This document shows positions 1-14,400 of a stretch of DNA of 64,000 nt, one piece after another. Below the pieces are notes generated by a model. The model did not search any database and had not been told where the DNA came from. It saw only the letters and a list, made by a program, of their open reading frames with translations. This stretch comes from Spinellus fusiger (taxonomy: Eukaryota > Mucoromycota > Mucoromycetes > Mucorales > Phycomycetaceae), in contig JALLLS010000027.1 in NCBI GenBank assembly GCA_025094145.1, positions 310,001-374,000 on the forward strand, written 5' to 3'. How positions within the stretch are numbered: position 1 is the stretch's first letter; each line of letters begins with the position of its first letter. A program made the position numbers and the translations under genes.

Positions 1-1856
1 ATTCACGCAACCGCTCTCTTTCCTCTGCCTCCTTTTCTCTTTCTCTTTCACGTTCTCTTTCTTTGATTCTTTCTCTGTCATTCTCACGGCCACGGTTGGA
101 TTCTCTGTTATGAATACGCTCACGCTCTCTGTCTCTTTCACGCTCTCTTTCTCTTTGGTATTCCCGCTTCTTGGCCTCATTCTGCCATCGAATCTGTTCA
201 GCTGCTTGTCGGTCTCTTAACAACTGACCCTCTGTTGGCTTGGTGATAAATCCCTTTTGACTAAGAAGAGACAGTGTAGAAGCAATGCCAGAACTAATCA
301 AGGGCTCTTCCATAACAGCACCAATGTTCTGGTCGGTTGGCTCTGTTGTTTCTGTTGGCTCGATCTCTTGGTAGGATGTTGCCTCACTGCTGGGGTCTTC
401 CTCCAATGCCTCTCCTTCTTCCATTTCCTTGTGTTGTTTTACGCGTACCTCTTGCACTGGCTGATCTTCTGGCTGTGGTGCTATGGCAATTTCTCTCTGA
501 AGTGGCTCACGTATAAATGCAGGCATATTGCCCAAGGAATTAACAAACTCTGATGTTTGTGACAATACCAATCCATTCTCTGACTCTGGCTCATTCTCCT
601 CGGGTGTCTCTCTGTTCTCTGCAATAGAACGAGCAATTTCCTCGGGTGACATCTTCTTGATGAGTTTTTGTTTTTGTTTGTTGGCTGCTCTTCTTGCTCG
701 TGAAAGAGCTTCTTGAAGATCATCGTCATCCACAAAATTGCTTTCTCCAAGCCTCTGTGTCTCACGTAATGGTGGTGATTGTGTTGTGGTGGATGTTTCG
801 ACTTGTTTGTTACTCTCATCAATGCCCTCCTCCTTCTCCTTCTCCTCAACAACTCTCTTTCTCATCTTCTTCTTCTTTGTCTTTTTAAAGGTGAGGTTGA
901 TTTCCTCTTGGGTATAATAATCTTTAATTTCTTGCATCTTCTCATACGCCAATGTCTGTGCCTTTAACTTTTCAGAAACACTTCTTTCGTCCTGTCCTTC
1001 TTCACTCAACACAACCATACCACTGGATCCAATGCTAAATCCCTTTCTCTCTTCTTCATCTTCATATTGCGGTAGAACACTCTTTTTGGCTCCTCCCATA
1101 ACAAACTCATCATCATCGTATGGATTGTAGGTAGGCTTCTTCTTTTTGTTATCAAGGTTCTTCTGTAACCGTTCTTTATCTTCCAACTGAACATTCGTCA
1201 ATTCATCATCGTCGTCGTCAGAATTCCCCTCTTCGCCTTCTCCTCGTTTACTAAGAATGTTCTTGTCTTTGAGCGTCAGAATCATCTCACTGCCCACATT
1301 GAACTCTTCTATATCATGGGCAATCTTGAGTCCACTAAGATGAGCTGCATCGTACGCTACAGCAAAGGAGGCGTCCATTTCTTCCAATTCTTTGGCTCTT
1401 TTGACTGCCAATGCCTTTTCTCTTTGTCGGCTCTTTCGAATCCAATCTAAAGCACTGTCTTCTCCATCCTCCTCCCCTAGTCCTTTTCCTTTGAGTTTTT
1501 CGAGGTTCTTTTTTCGATTCTTAGATCTAAAGAGCAAAGCAAATGATGAATAAGTATCTCTTTTGTGGCTATTTCTTTTTCTTTTGTATTTTATTGGTAG
1601 CATTTCATTAGTAGCATTTCGATTTTACTTTTCAATTCTTTCTTTAATTTCAGCGGCTTTGGCTTCCTTGTCATGTTGACTCTTGAGGGTTTGGAAGTTA
1701 TCAAACGCCTCTTGATCAGCGTCTATTACACCTTCACTCTGCTCAATGGCAGGAAGACCCAGCTTCAGTCTCAGAGCACTATTGGAATAAGAGTTAGATA
1801 TTATTAGTGTTAGACAAGGGTTACTTTGTCTCTTCAAGTGAGAGTGAATCAGCCAT
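1..1856 (-). CDS. SART1/Snu66 family U4/U6.U5 tri-snRNP protein (5' part, runs off window)
   Basis: This is the N-terminal part of a SART1/Snu66 homologue, a nuclear tri-snRNP component needed for spliceosome activation. Three exons read through canonical introns: 1856-1825, 1778-1629 and 1526 to beyond base 1. The start is the ATG at 1856, giving MADSLSLEETNALRLKLGLP, the typical SART1 N-terminus. Further in are EEFNVGSEMILTLKDKNIL, the hallmark of the family, and KKKPTYNPYDDDEF. After these come acidic and Lys-rich stretches, and near the window edge a long Arg/Glu (RERE) tract around bases 1-180. The conserved C-terminal SART1 domain lies outside the window. No other gene overlaps it; transposon debris begins about 400 bp upstream. 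The family call is confident; the length is unknown because the gene is cut by the window edge. Confidence 0.88.
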
Positions 1857-2251
1857 AGTAAAGTGAAGAAAAGAGCTAGGCTAGAGGAGATGAGGGAGGG
1901 GTGTGGAGGAAGTTGGTGTATATTTTCAAAATGATTGGAACTCCGTGTGGTAAGTGAGAGAGCTGTTGTGTGACTTACTTTTATGCCTTTTTAGTTTGGA
2001 TACATCCTGCTGTTTTCTTATTCTGTTGGTACTGTCGATAGAAAACTATTCAAATTTAGTATTTTCATGCTGATGTGACATATAACCATTCATAGGTTAT
2101 TTTCAGAGGAAAAAGGTGTGTTGTTCTTGGACTGCTCGTGCTAAACTGTCTTCTTCTTTAGATATAGACAGTCACAGTTAGAGTGGTGTGAGAGAAATAC
2201 ATAGAGTGACCCGACAAATGTAATCGACCATTTCAGATACAGATATCCTTT

Positions 2252-2715
2252 TTTTCATATTATACTTTATCTTAGTAGTGTTATCACTTTATGAATTCAT
2301 TAGCTAAAGACGTGAAAATTTCAATAGATATATAGAATAGTGTTGGTAATACATAAAACAAGTTTTTATTACAAGGTTGTCTAGTAACTGCCATCAGTCT
2401 TTGGCATCTACCACTGCGCGACATCTCCGCTCTATGCTGGCAATGAGGGTGTCTGTTGCCTTTGATATTTTGCCACACTACAGCATCAGGACTGTCTCTC
2501 TAACCATTCTTTGGTAGGATACACCATCTTGTCCTTCCTGATGATATTCAATTAAGCCCACAGATGATCCATTGGATTGAGATCAGGGCTTTGCAGGAGC
2601 CAGTAAAGAGTCATTACTATACCACTTACTACTCTCTCATTGAGTTGTCTTGCTCGTATGGGGTCTAACAGTGTTTTTTTTTCTGTAGGTAGTAACTGAC
2701 TCTAGGGTTTATGAG
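2252..2715 (-). mobile_element. 3' fragment of Tc1/mariner-like element, left arm of a large inverted repeat
   Basis: On the minus strand this segment reads as the C-terminal end of a Tc1-like transposase gene plus its 3' flank. It includes the phrase SPDLNPMDHLW around the third catalytic acidic residue. It is the reverse complement of 7255-7714. The rows I compared (about 2252-2300, 2461-2580 and 2636-2715) were identical, and the translated 64-residue reading frame is identical in both copies. No N-terminal part is attached. Confidence 0.85.
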
Positions 2716-2779
2716 GCATATGTAGATATAATCCTATGTAATATACGAGTGAATGGCAAGTTAATTCTTATTTTTGAAA

Positions 2780-3590
2780 AGAAAAAAAAAGACCTTAACT
2801 AATGAAAATCAGCCGAATCCTAGCCAAGAACATAAAGATAGCCCCATCAAAAGAAGAGAGCATGCTATGATTATTATTGATCAAATCATAGGACAATGGA
2901 AAAAGACATGCTACTTATCATTAAATTGCTGACGATCTTGACATCCCAGAGAGCACAGTGGGCAGGAATCTCCCATTGTATAAAAGCAAAGACACATTTC
3001 AACTCAAAATACGTACAGGAAGACCTGAGGTGTCATCTACTTCAAAACTGGCCATCGTTTTGTCTATTCGCAGAAACCTTATGCAAACAATTGCATATCA
3101 TTTGAAGAATATAAATGATGTAGGTGTGAATATTTGCCATAGAACATTTCTAAAAATACATGAATGAACTCGGAATTATTTCATGCTCACTATCAAGAAA
3201 ACCTCAAAGAAACCATACTCTTCCAAGAAGGCGCTTCACTGTGATTTTAAAATAAAGACTTTGCTACATAGTACCGATCAATATTTTTATAATAAAAATG
3301 TAGAAAGTCATCTAAAGAACAATTGTTTTATATCTTGTGGTATTCCATAAACTTTTTATTATGAACAACTTGGACTGATAAACAACATCATTACCAGCAT
3401 GGGGTGGAGATGTCAAGCAGTGATAGATGCCAAAGACTTATAGTAATTACTAATTAACCTTGAAATAAAACCGCTATCATGTAGTATCAACGCTCTCTTA
3501 TTTATTTATTGAAACTTTCACGTCTTTATATAAGGAATTCATAAAGCGATAACACTATTAAGATAAAATATGAAACTGAAAAAGAAAATA
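2780..3590 (+). mobile_element. Chimeric, internally deleted Tc1-like element
   Basis: Bases 2880-3180 encode broken pieces of a Tc1 helix-turn-helix N-terminus. They are homologous, in reverse complement, to 23640-24010. Bases 3260-3370 match the 3' flank of the element at 23220-23320. From about 3375 to 3590 the sequence instead resembles the 3' end of the 2252/7714 family (AGCATGGGGTGGAGATGT, then a CATAAAGCGATAACACT end). The central catalytic region is missing. It is a dead remnant with two parental families joined. Confidence 0.65.
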
Positions 3591-3726
3591 TACATTCAAA
3601 AGGCCTCATTACTTTTTCCAAAATACTTTAGATAAAAAGCAGTTTTTTTTACGAGCCCCTGGTAACGAAAACACTCAACTAGACACACCTACACAAACAA
3701 ATATCAGTAATAGATTACTAGAAATA

Positions 3727-4383
3727 TTAATTCTGCAAAGTTTTAATAGTAAATTGTTCAGATTCAATCGTTGTTATTCCACCATGATAGTCATCCACCA
3801 AGAGTAAAAGAGTGTAATTTGCTTCACCATTAGGAAGAAGTGGAAGGCTAGCTAGTATAGAACCCTTGTTGATATCAAAATCACTGACAAGGCTCCACAC
3901 TAAAAAAAACATAACAGTGTTAGCTTAGTTTTTATTATTATTATTTTACCATCTGTATCTTCAGGATTTTCAGGATGGACATGTAAAAGCTCAAGAAAAG
4001 TACTAGATATATCTATATGAATAAAGGCAGATCATGGCATGTCCATGACTTACTGGATTTTCTTGGGAAATTTAGTACCATCTGGTACTCTCCTATACAT
4101 AGACAACAAAATAAGACAGTTAGGTATACAATAAATACATACAAGAAGTTTTTTTTTACCATTCAACAATAGTCTTATCGGTTATCCATACAGTTTCACT
4201 TGTGGGACTAACGCTGGATTTTTATTTTTTTATTTTTATTTTTAAAGAAAAAAGTTTAATCAAAATAATATAAATAAGATGAACAAAAAGAATAACTTAC
4301 AATGTAATATTCCATTTATTAGGATGGGCAGAGGCAAGGGAGGCCGCCAATGCAAAAATAGAGATCAGAGTTAGCTTTACCAT
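3727..4383 (-). CDS. Small secreted Kre9/Knh1-like (Ser-Thr-rich GPI-anchored family) protein
   Basis: Five exons (4383-4301, 4213-4160, 4092-4054, 4002-3950, 3899-3727) join in frame to about 133 residues. The N-terminus is a clear signal peptide: MVKLTLISIFALAASLASA, then HPNKW. The mature part begins NITFVSPTSETVWITDKTIVEWRVP, the start of the Ig-like Kre9/Knh1 N-terminal domain. It ends with a strand pattern (SILASLPLLPNGEANYTLLLLVDDY) typical of that domain. The protein is short, with no Ser/Thr-rich tail or C-terminal GPI hydrophobic stretch, so it is probably soluble in the secretory path or cell wall. Members of the family have been linked to cell-wall beta-glucan assembly; the role here is inferred. 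The gene lies between inverted transposon arms at 2252-2715 and 7255-7714. All splice sites are GT-AG and phases match. Confidence 0.72.
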
Positions 4384-6860
4384 AATACCCTAAAAGATAG
4401 AAAAGAAAACTGTCAATTCTAATGGTAAATAAAAATAATGATAGCTTATAGTCTCACCATTTTTATACTATTTTTTTTGGATGTTTGTGGATTGTGGCTG
4501 CATCATTTACATTACTACATCTTTGTCACTGATGTTTGTTTAAGGAATTTTATCTACTGTTAAACAATTGCTTTTTGAAGACTTAGTTTTTGGAGATTTT
4601 TCGTTCTCTTTCTCTGAAAATACTAACATTAACAAAGACAAGTGTTTTTTATTTTATTCAGTAGTCTATGGGCACAGCTCTTTGAATCCGTGGGTTGATG
4701 TTCTATCTTCCTTCTCGCCCCTTTATTTTTGGAGTTACTACCTTTAGTTTGTCTACTGAAAGATGACAGTTTTATTTTTAATTGGGGCTAGCATACGATC
4801 AAACAATGGTGATATAGCCATTATAGGCATCAATACATATTGGTATAGCACATCATTCTTATTAAATGAATTCGATCAAAGCTATAAGAAACAGATCAGA
4901 TATACTACGTACTCGTATCACAAGCATCTGCACTACGATGTATAAATGTGTTACTTTATTCCCATATCAAGTTCTATTGCTTTCCAATAAAACAGCATAT
5001 ATCTAACGGTTGATCATTTGGCTAACCAGATTTTATTCTATTCTTGAACATTATTAACCTGTCAATAGTCAACTATAAACAAAGTATGTTATTATTCTAT
5101 TATTTTTATAGTTAAAATACTATTAATATCCCTGCTATATGTAATGTTGTTATTTGCTATTATGTTGGCACAAACTCACCAGTTCAAAACACGAGCAATA
5201 GTGGTTATTAAAAAAAGGTTTATTATCAAACTTTATTTCACACCTGAATGTGTAATTTTCTATTCACAAGAATAATGCGGAAAAATTAGTTATAAAAAAA
5301 ACAGCAAGCAAAGTCGTGAATTTATCGATAATTACACCCAATAGATTAGTATAGTATATTTAATTTGTGCAAACGCATAGTTAGAGTTCAAATTATTTTA
5401 TCTTTTTGATACTGTGTTGCTACCCATACATCGTACATGAAGGTCAACCAACAGGGGCTTGTGAACTAATAATGAAAATGAGAATGAGAATAGTAATAGT
5501 AATAACAAAAGTATACATATAGACCATTCAGATTATAATAGTAAAGAATAATTAGTATGAAACTTCTGATGAGAGAAGAACTAAAGAATACTTGAAAGTA
5601 TAAATGATGATCAAGAATAAGACTTTCAAAATAAAAACAAAGAAATATGAAGCATCCCAATGGATAAATAGTCTTCTATTGCAATTGGAACTCCAGAAAA
5701 GAGAATGCTACTAACAAATTGGAAAAATGCAAAGATAAATAAAAGTGCAGTGGTTATACTAACGGCCTCTTTCCTTGTTGAATAAGTGAGTGGTAAGTGC
5801 TAAAGAGAAGATTTGAAATAATGAAAAGACTAAAGGTTCATTTGAATAAAATAAAAAATGCAGAAATTCCTGTGCAACCTACCCATTAGCAGTCTCGGTA
5901 AGCAAAGAGATGATAGCCCTACTAAAGACTTTTTAGTAGACATGGTTTGATTCATTACTTTCACAATGATTAATAAATTGAGTTAATAATCTTTCTACAT
6001 AAAATATTGAACTTTGAATAGAAAGAAATTACAACAGTGATTGATAGTATTTCTATTTTAGAGTAGTGCAGAAACTAGGAAGAATAATAAATAAAACGTT
6101 CTTGATCAACCCATAGGCATTCAAAGAAGTATTCATGACTAGTAAGTTGAATAAAAGAAATAGTCCACTCTTTTCAAATTCCAAGTTGCTATTGTAATTA
6201 TTTAAACAAGATACACTATTACTTTTGTTTCTTATAATACTTTAATTTCCATCATCTCTACTTCAACCACCAACATACGAGATTTATTAAGATTGAAGCT
6301 AGAAAGTTGTTTATTATGGAGGTGCAAGTTGAAGTTCAAAAAGTACATTGATATGCTAATGGTTTAAATGAGATGCAACTAACTAAAGAGTGAGCTCTGA
6401 TCCTTATCTCTAGCATAGAATAGAGAAATCAGGCTGAATTAAATACTAACAGTGGCCAAAAATAGTTATTAATGAGCTTGTTAACAAGCCATTATTCTAT
6501 TGTAAAAAAAAAGTACTCTCCACCTTTAATAGTCATGCCTTGAGTCGATCACTAAAGAATCCATAAAAAGATAGATGGGTTTTGATATAGTATGAAAGTA
6601 GTGTTAAGAATCCTTGAGCAAATGGTGTACTGTTTGGGTTTAAAAGAGTATATTTCTCAAAGATGCAAAGGGTGCATCTGCTCTCACTATTTATGCTATT
6701 CTACATTTTAAATATATGGAAACACTATAATAAGTTCTCCTGAAAAAGGTAACCAGGTCTCTCTATTTCCAACAGTAGAAAAGGAATATTGTTTATAAAG
6801 AAAGTCAGACTTTCTTCTTTCTTTTCATAAAGTGACCAAAAAATGTAATAGGATTTTATT
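4384..6860. other. AT-rich region with no recognisable gene
   Basis: About 2.5 kb upstream of the Kre9-like gene. Its reading frames are short, low-complexity and not conserved-looking. It probably includes the promoter of the Kre9-like gene. I see no RNA gene or further transposon terminus here. Confidence 0.6.
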
Positions 6861-6869
6861 TAATTTTCA

Positions 6870-7714
6870 TAGTTTTTTTTCTTCTTCATATAATGTCTAA
6901 ATCATCTAACACTGAAAACATCTTCACCAAGAAGAACACAGAGTCTTGATTCTAGTGGACCCAAGAACTCATCAACTGGACATACGAGCAATGGCAGCAG
7001 ATAGTCTGGTCCGATGAGTCCAGAGATGAGCTGATGATCTATGATAGGGGGTTAAAAGTCATCAGGCAATGTGGTACGGCCTTTCAACCAAATAATTTTC
7101 TGGAGTTGAGGAAGTCTGAAGGTAGTGGAGTGATGGTATGTATTGTGTTAGTGATGAGGGTGTTGGAAGATGGATCGTAGTGGAGGGTAGAATAAACGAC
7201 AAGTGCATTGAGTTGTCTTGAGAGAAGCCCGCTGCCATAAACTCAAGTAATCCTCTCATAAACCCTAGAGTCAGTTACTACCTACAGAAAAAAAAACACT
7301 GTTAGACCCCATACGAGCAAGACAACTCAATGAGAGAGTAGTAAGTGGTATAGTAATGACTCTTTACTGGCTCCTGCAAAGCCCTGATCTCAATCCAATG
7401 GATCATCTGTGGGCTTAATTGAATATCATCAGGAAGGACAAGATGGTGTATCCTACCAAAGAATGGTTAGAGAGACAGTCCTGATGCTGTAGTGTGGCAA
7501 AATATCAAAGGCAACAGACACCCTCATTGCCAGCATAGAGCGGAGATGTCGCGCAGTGGTAGATGCCAAAGACTGATGGCAGTTACTAGACAACCTTGTA
7601 ATAAAAACTTGTTTTATGTATTACCAACACTATTCTATATATCTATTGAAATTTTCACGTCTTTAGCTAATGAATTCATAAAGTGATAACACTACTAAGA
7701 TAAAGTATAATATG
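6870..7714 (+). mobile_element. 5'-truncated Tc1/mariner-like element with DDE domain, right arm of inverted repeat
   Basis: The plus strand encodes a broken Tc1-like catalytic domain. It shows WSDESRDELMIYD (first catalytic Asp) near 7008, a middle part around 7080-7200 in shifted frames, and SPDLNPMDHLW (third acidic residue) near 7390. The last ~460 bp are the mirror copy of 2252-2715. No helix-turn-helix part precedes it, and stops and frameshifts make it inactive. Confidence 0.8.
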
Positions 7715-8230
7715 AAAAATAAAATAAAAATAAAAAAGGGAGGGATCTGCATTTGAAGAATAAGAAAGACCGGTTACTTATTGAGAGACACTTTAATTGT
7801 AACAGTAGATTAGTAATAGAAAAGAGTATAAAAGAAGTAGATAGCTCTTTGAATAAGCATTAGAGTCCTATTATATGTTAACTCTCAATATTATTTTGAT
7901 ATTAAGATCAAAGACTACACTAAAGATAATTACTTCTATTCAATATACAAAAGATGTTTCATATATTTTGATTATCCATCATCACCATTTATATTTTAAT
8001 TTTGTCTGATTCTTGTGTTTGTTCTACTGACTTTTTATCCTCTTCATAAAATACACTCTACACACCTTTACAATAGCATTCATTGGTGATGATGCTCTTA
8101 TACAGCCATTTCTATTATAAACATCTCTACTGATATTACCAAGACACTAAGGATGACTAAACATATATAAACAAATAGTTTAGAATTTAGTCTATGTCAA
8201 CATCTGTAGTAGATGTTCATCTTGTTATTT
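7715..8230. other. Intergenic region downstream of the kinase gene
   Basis: AT-rich spacer between the transposon arm and the 3' end of the CaMK gene. No coding or RNA feature was recognised. Confidence 0.55.
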
Positions 8231-9893
<1,663 letters not shown>

Positions 9894-9972
9894 GATAGAA
9901 AGAGGATAAGTAGACAGAAAAGAATACGAAAAAAAACAAGACCACAAAGTATAGACCGACCATATGAGATGT

Positions 9973-10078
9973 GTTTAGATACAGTCACACAATTGTAGAT
10001 GTTTAGATACAGTCACACAATTGTAGATGTTTAGATACAGTCACACAATTGTAGATGTTTAGATACAGTCACACAACC
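9973..10078. repeat. 28-bp tandem repeat, nearly 4 copies
   Basis: Three exact 28-bp units starting GTTTAGATACAGTCACACAA follow one another from 9973, and a fourth, partial unit ends near 10078. The array begins 80 bp upstream of the CaMK start codon, inside the CaMK-HMGR intergenic region. The core TACAGTCACACAA equals the outer tip of the Tc1-like element ending at 23215. Confidence 0.95.
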
Positions 10079-11438
10079 GTCGTCGTCCCTGTAAAGAACA
10101 GAAAAGAAGAGCGGAAACTCTACTCATCATTGATCCATTCTTACACAGGCAATGAGTGAGGGATCGTATTCCCGTGGAATGGACACATCAGTTGTGTGCA
10201 TACAAGAGCCATCTATCTATAGAGAGTAGCTACTGAAATACCAAATGATAGAATCGAATCTAACTTAAGCATACTCTCAAGGAAGAATAAATAAAGAGTA
10301 TGTGTGTGTGTGTAACAAGAGCCCATCCTCTGCCATGCACTTTCTGCCTTATGTACTGTCCTAAGTTCATAGTGGTTATTCTTTTGACGGTATTTCTTTA
10401 TCTGTTGCTTATAAAGAGTATAAAGGAAGGAAGCCCCCGAAGCCTATAAATACCAGTCGTACTAATACTGCACTTAATAGAGGCAAATGCTGAGCCACAA
10501 AAACAAAGAGAATGAATGAATAAATGAATGAATGAATGAATAAAATATTAAATAAAATATTAAATGAATGAATAAAATATTAAATCTGATATACCTATAT
10601 TATGCACAAAAGACTTCATTCGGATCTGATCCACTGATCAACAAGGATTCTTAGTACCGCACGACACACCCAAATAGACACACCCACCCACACCCAAATA
10701 GATACAGCTGTGACTTGGTTTCCTTTCTATGCTGTGGTACTTTCTCTTCTGCCATTTCAAGTATGCCCACTATTTGTAATCTAGAGATGGTTAGATAGGG
10801 TAACTATGTCACACAAATAATATGACATATTTGGGGAGGATATCAGCAGTGTTTTTATAAGGAGCCACGGACTCTGAGTTCATGAATGATAACCTGCAGT
10901 GTTCCCCAAAAAAAAAATTCGAGCCAGTGTTTTCTCCTGCTTAGGGGCAAGCCAATCAGTGAAGCTAGAGTAGCCTTATTGAATTACAGTAGCAGAGAAC
11001 ACAATGAATCTGAATTCAATCTAGCCAATTAAAAAAAAAGGTTTATTATAAATTACATAGTCAATGGCCAATCCTTTACATTTGATCTACTTTCCACCCA
11101 ATCATAGCAAGGTATTAAACTACTAAAGTTCTCTTCTACTGAATAGCACTGTAAATTATATTGACATAAGGTTTTATCTTATCACTTCCTGTCACGCCTA
11201 GTGTCATTTTTCGTATGTTTTTGTGTACTTCCTTTTCTGGATTGGACATGAGTTTTGACCTGCAGTAGCAATAAAGAGGAACAGACGTTATAATTATTCG
11301 TCTATTTAATTCGGACATTCAACTTTGCTCTTTCACTTCCTTCTCTCTCATTTCCTTCCCTTCTCCCTCTTCTTTCTTTTATTTCTACGCTTGTTTCAAC
11401 ACAACGCTTTATCGTCTTGCCTTTTTGGATAAGTCGTT
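10079..11438. promoter_or_regulatory. Shared upstream region of CaMK (-) and HMG-CoA reductase (+)
   Basis: Together with the tandem repeat, this is the spacer between two divergent start codons. It contains a GAAT/AAATATT-type simple repeat near 10508-10586 and short CACCCA-rich repeats near 10670-10705. A strongly pyrimidine-rich stretch (11325-11400) lies just before the reductase start and is probably its core promoter or leader. Individual factor sites cannot be called by eye. Confidence 0.5.
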
Positions 11439-14400
11439 ATGAAATCCCACTTCACAGGCACCACTGCCTTCAAGTCATTTTCTCAAATGGTTGGCATTGG
11501 TATAAAGAAGGCTACCAAGATGTCGAGTCGCAATCCCATCGAGATGATTGTCGCCATCCTCATCTTGTCCTCGTTCAGCTACTTTTACCTGTTCAATCTT
11601 GCTCGCACATCTGATATCTTCTCTGGCACTGTGACTCGTCTCTACCCCACCTCTGTCTATGCCTCCTTACAGTCCACCACCTTTTCCCAAGTCGATAGAG
11701 CCGTCGAAAACTCTATTCCCAAGAATGCTGTCAAGGTCAATGTCCATCAAATCCTTGTCTCTGATCCCAAGGGTGTGCTGAACCATCAAACACTCAGCTC
11801 CGTGCTAAGATTCCAACACAAGGCCGAGAATGAAATTTACGTACCCGATGGCACCACGACCCGCCAGTTCGCCTTTAATAAAGATCTGTGCTACAAGACC
11901 TCTCTTCCTACTCAGAACAACAGTGATAGCAATGATAAGGCATGCTTCACAAAGGCAGTGACAGATATTTGGCCAACAGAGAAGTCTCTTCAAGCAGACA
12001 AAGACATTCGATCAACTCTGGAGGCTCATTTGGAAACAACACAAGAGGTGTTTGGTGATTTGGAACTGAAGTCTACGTATGCCAGCTCCATTACATTGAC
12101 CTATGCTTTTAATGCCACGGGCGACTACCGTGAGCATTTGGTGGATCTATGGAAGCACAAGGTGGCCACCCTTCCTGCAGGTGAACTTGTCTCTCTCTTC
12201 AACACGGGAAGTCAGGAAAGTCTGTTTACTTGGGTGTTTATTGTTACGCGCAATGTTGTTTTCCGTATCAGGGAGTTGATAGAGGTAAGAGATGATGCAT
12301 GGGATGGGAGGCCTGGTATCTAATCTCTTTTGTGTCTATCTCTGTGTCTGTATTATAGTTGGCAGATAACATTGATATTATTGTTATTCTCTTGGGATAC
12401 ATAATGATGATTTCTACGTTTATTTCTCTCTATCTGAACATGCACAAAATGGGCTCTCGCTATACATTGGGTAAGGGAGGAAAATAGGACAAGAGAGCCA
12501 GCCATTACTCACTGTACACATGCATGCATATGTATGTTTCCACTTTGTATGTACTTGTAGCCACTGCTGTTGTATTCAATGGCTTTTTTGCCTTTATGGC
12601 TGCATTGCTGACTGTACGTGCTTTGGGTGTTGATGTTTATCCCGTAGTATTAGCGTAAGTCACTTAATGCCCAGACAAGACATTTGTATCTTTGTACTTG
12701 CACTTGTATATTCATATGGACTGTCTTCTATTTCATTAGTGAGGCCATTCCCTTCTTGGCAGTCACTATTGGCTTTGAGAGACATGTAAAGCTCACTAAA
12801 CGCGTGTTCCAGTACAGCAAAGAAGTTCCCTTGACAAAACAGGACATTCGCACCACGGTGATGCGTGCTGTGGATGCTGTAGCCTTGCCTATTGCCAGAG
12901 ACTGTTTTATGGAGATTATTGTGTTGGTACTTGGTGCAAAGTCAGGCATTTCTGGTCTGAAGGAATTCTGTCTCCTCAGCGCCATTCTTCTTGCTTATGA
13001 TTTTATCAGTATGTTCACTTGGTACACAGCTGTGTTGGCACTGAAATTAGAGTTGTTGCGTATCCGTGCTATCAATACTACACTGGGCAACACTAAACAA
13101 GATTCTACCCACACCAATACAGGCTATGTTCGTCGCACAATTATCAAGGCCTTTAGCGATGACCATGCTGTGAGCAATGTTGAACAAAAAGCAGAAGTTC
13201 TTGTGATTGGACGTGTTAAATTACTGATGATTGTTGGTTTTGTCATTATGCATACCTTCAAATTCTGCACCACCTTCCAATCCACCGGTCCTCAAGTGAA
13301 TGTCCAGGATCCTCATATTGCCACTATTCTATCCCAACTATTGGATCAGCACAAGGTATCAGCCCAGGCCTTGTCTCCTTTGGTTGTGCAAGTGTTCCCT
13401 CCTCTTCCCTTCCATGTAGCCCCCACCAGCAAACAATTTGTGCCTTTGGCTATTTCTCGTCCTTTTGAAACCCTTGCAGATACATTTACCGTCTACATCC
13501 AGCATCCTGTCATCAGCAAGTGGTTGACAGTGGCTCTGTTTGTCTCTCTTTTCCTCAACACCTATCTCTTCAATGTCGCCAAACAGCCCAACCAGACTGA
13601 AGAACTTTCTCAGTCAGAAAAACAGGTCGACACATCTGGATCCACTGCCACTGAGACCACCACAGTCGTAGCATTGCCTCCTCATCCTGTGCCTGTGAAG
13701 CAGTACACTCATCTTCCCAGCTCAGGCGTCATTCGTCCATTGGAAGAATGTTTGGCTCTTATCCGTACACCTGAATTGCTTGAAGATGAAGAAGTTATTA
13801 CCCTTGTTCAGGCTGGCAAAATGGCCTCTTATGCTCTTGAGAAAGTGTTGGGTGATTTCCAACGTGCTGTCAGTATTCGTCGCTCTCTTATTTCTCGTAG
13901 CTCCATGACAAAGACACTAGAAACCAGTGCATTGCCTCTCGAGAACTACTACTACGACAAAGTGATGGGCACTTGTTGCGAGAATGTTATTGGTTACATG
14001 CCTATTCCTGTGGGCATTGCGGGTCCTATGAACATCGATGGTGATATGATTCATATCCCTATGGCTACCACTGAAGGCTGCCTAGTGGCTTCAACCGCCC
14101 GTGGTTGCAAGGCCATCAATGCTGGAGGAGGAGCTGTGACCATTGTTACTGCTGATGGTATGACTCGTGGACCCTGTGTTGAATTCCCCTCTATTCTGCG
14201 TGCTGCTGCCTGTAAACAATGGGTGGAGCAAGAAGGCAGTGAAGTGGTCATGAAGGCATTCAACTCTACTTCTCGTTTCGCTCGTCTTCGTAAACTGAAG
14301 GTGGCATTGGCTGGCAAACTTGTCTTTATCCGATTCTCTACTACAACAGGTGATGCCATGGGCATGAACATGATTTCCAAAGGATGTGAAAAGGCCCTGT

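Noticed and set aside
257..967. Several plus-strand frames opposite the SART1 gene
   Set aside because: They are antisense shadows of the minus-strand SART1 coding sequence, with Cys/Leu/Phe-rich low-complexity products.
5466..5660. Minus-strand frame of 64 codons rich in Phe, Tyr and Ser
   Set aside because: AT-rich, low-complexity sequence with no motif and no supporting splice structure.
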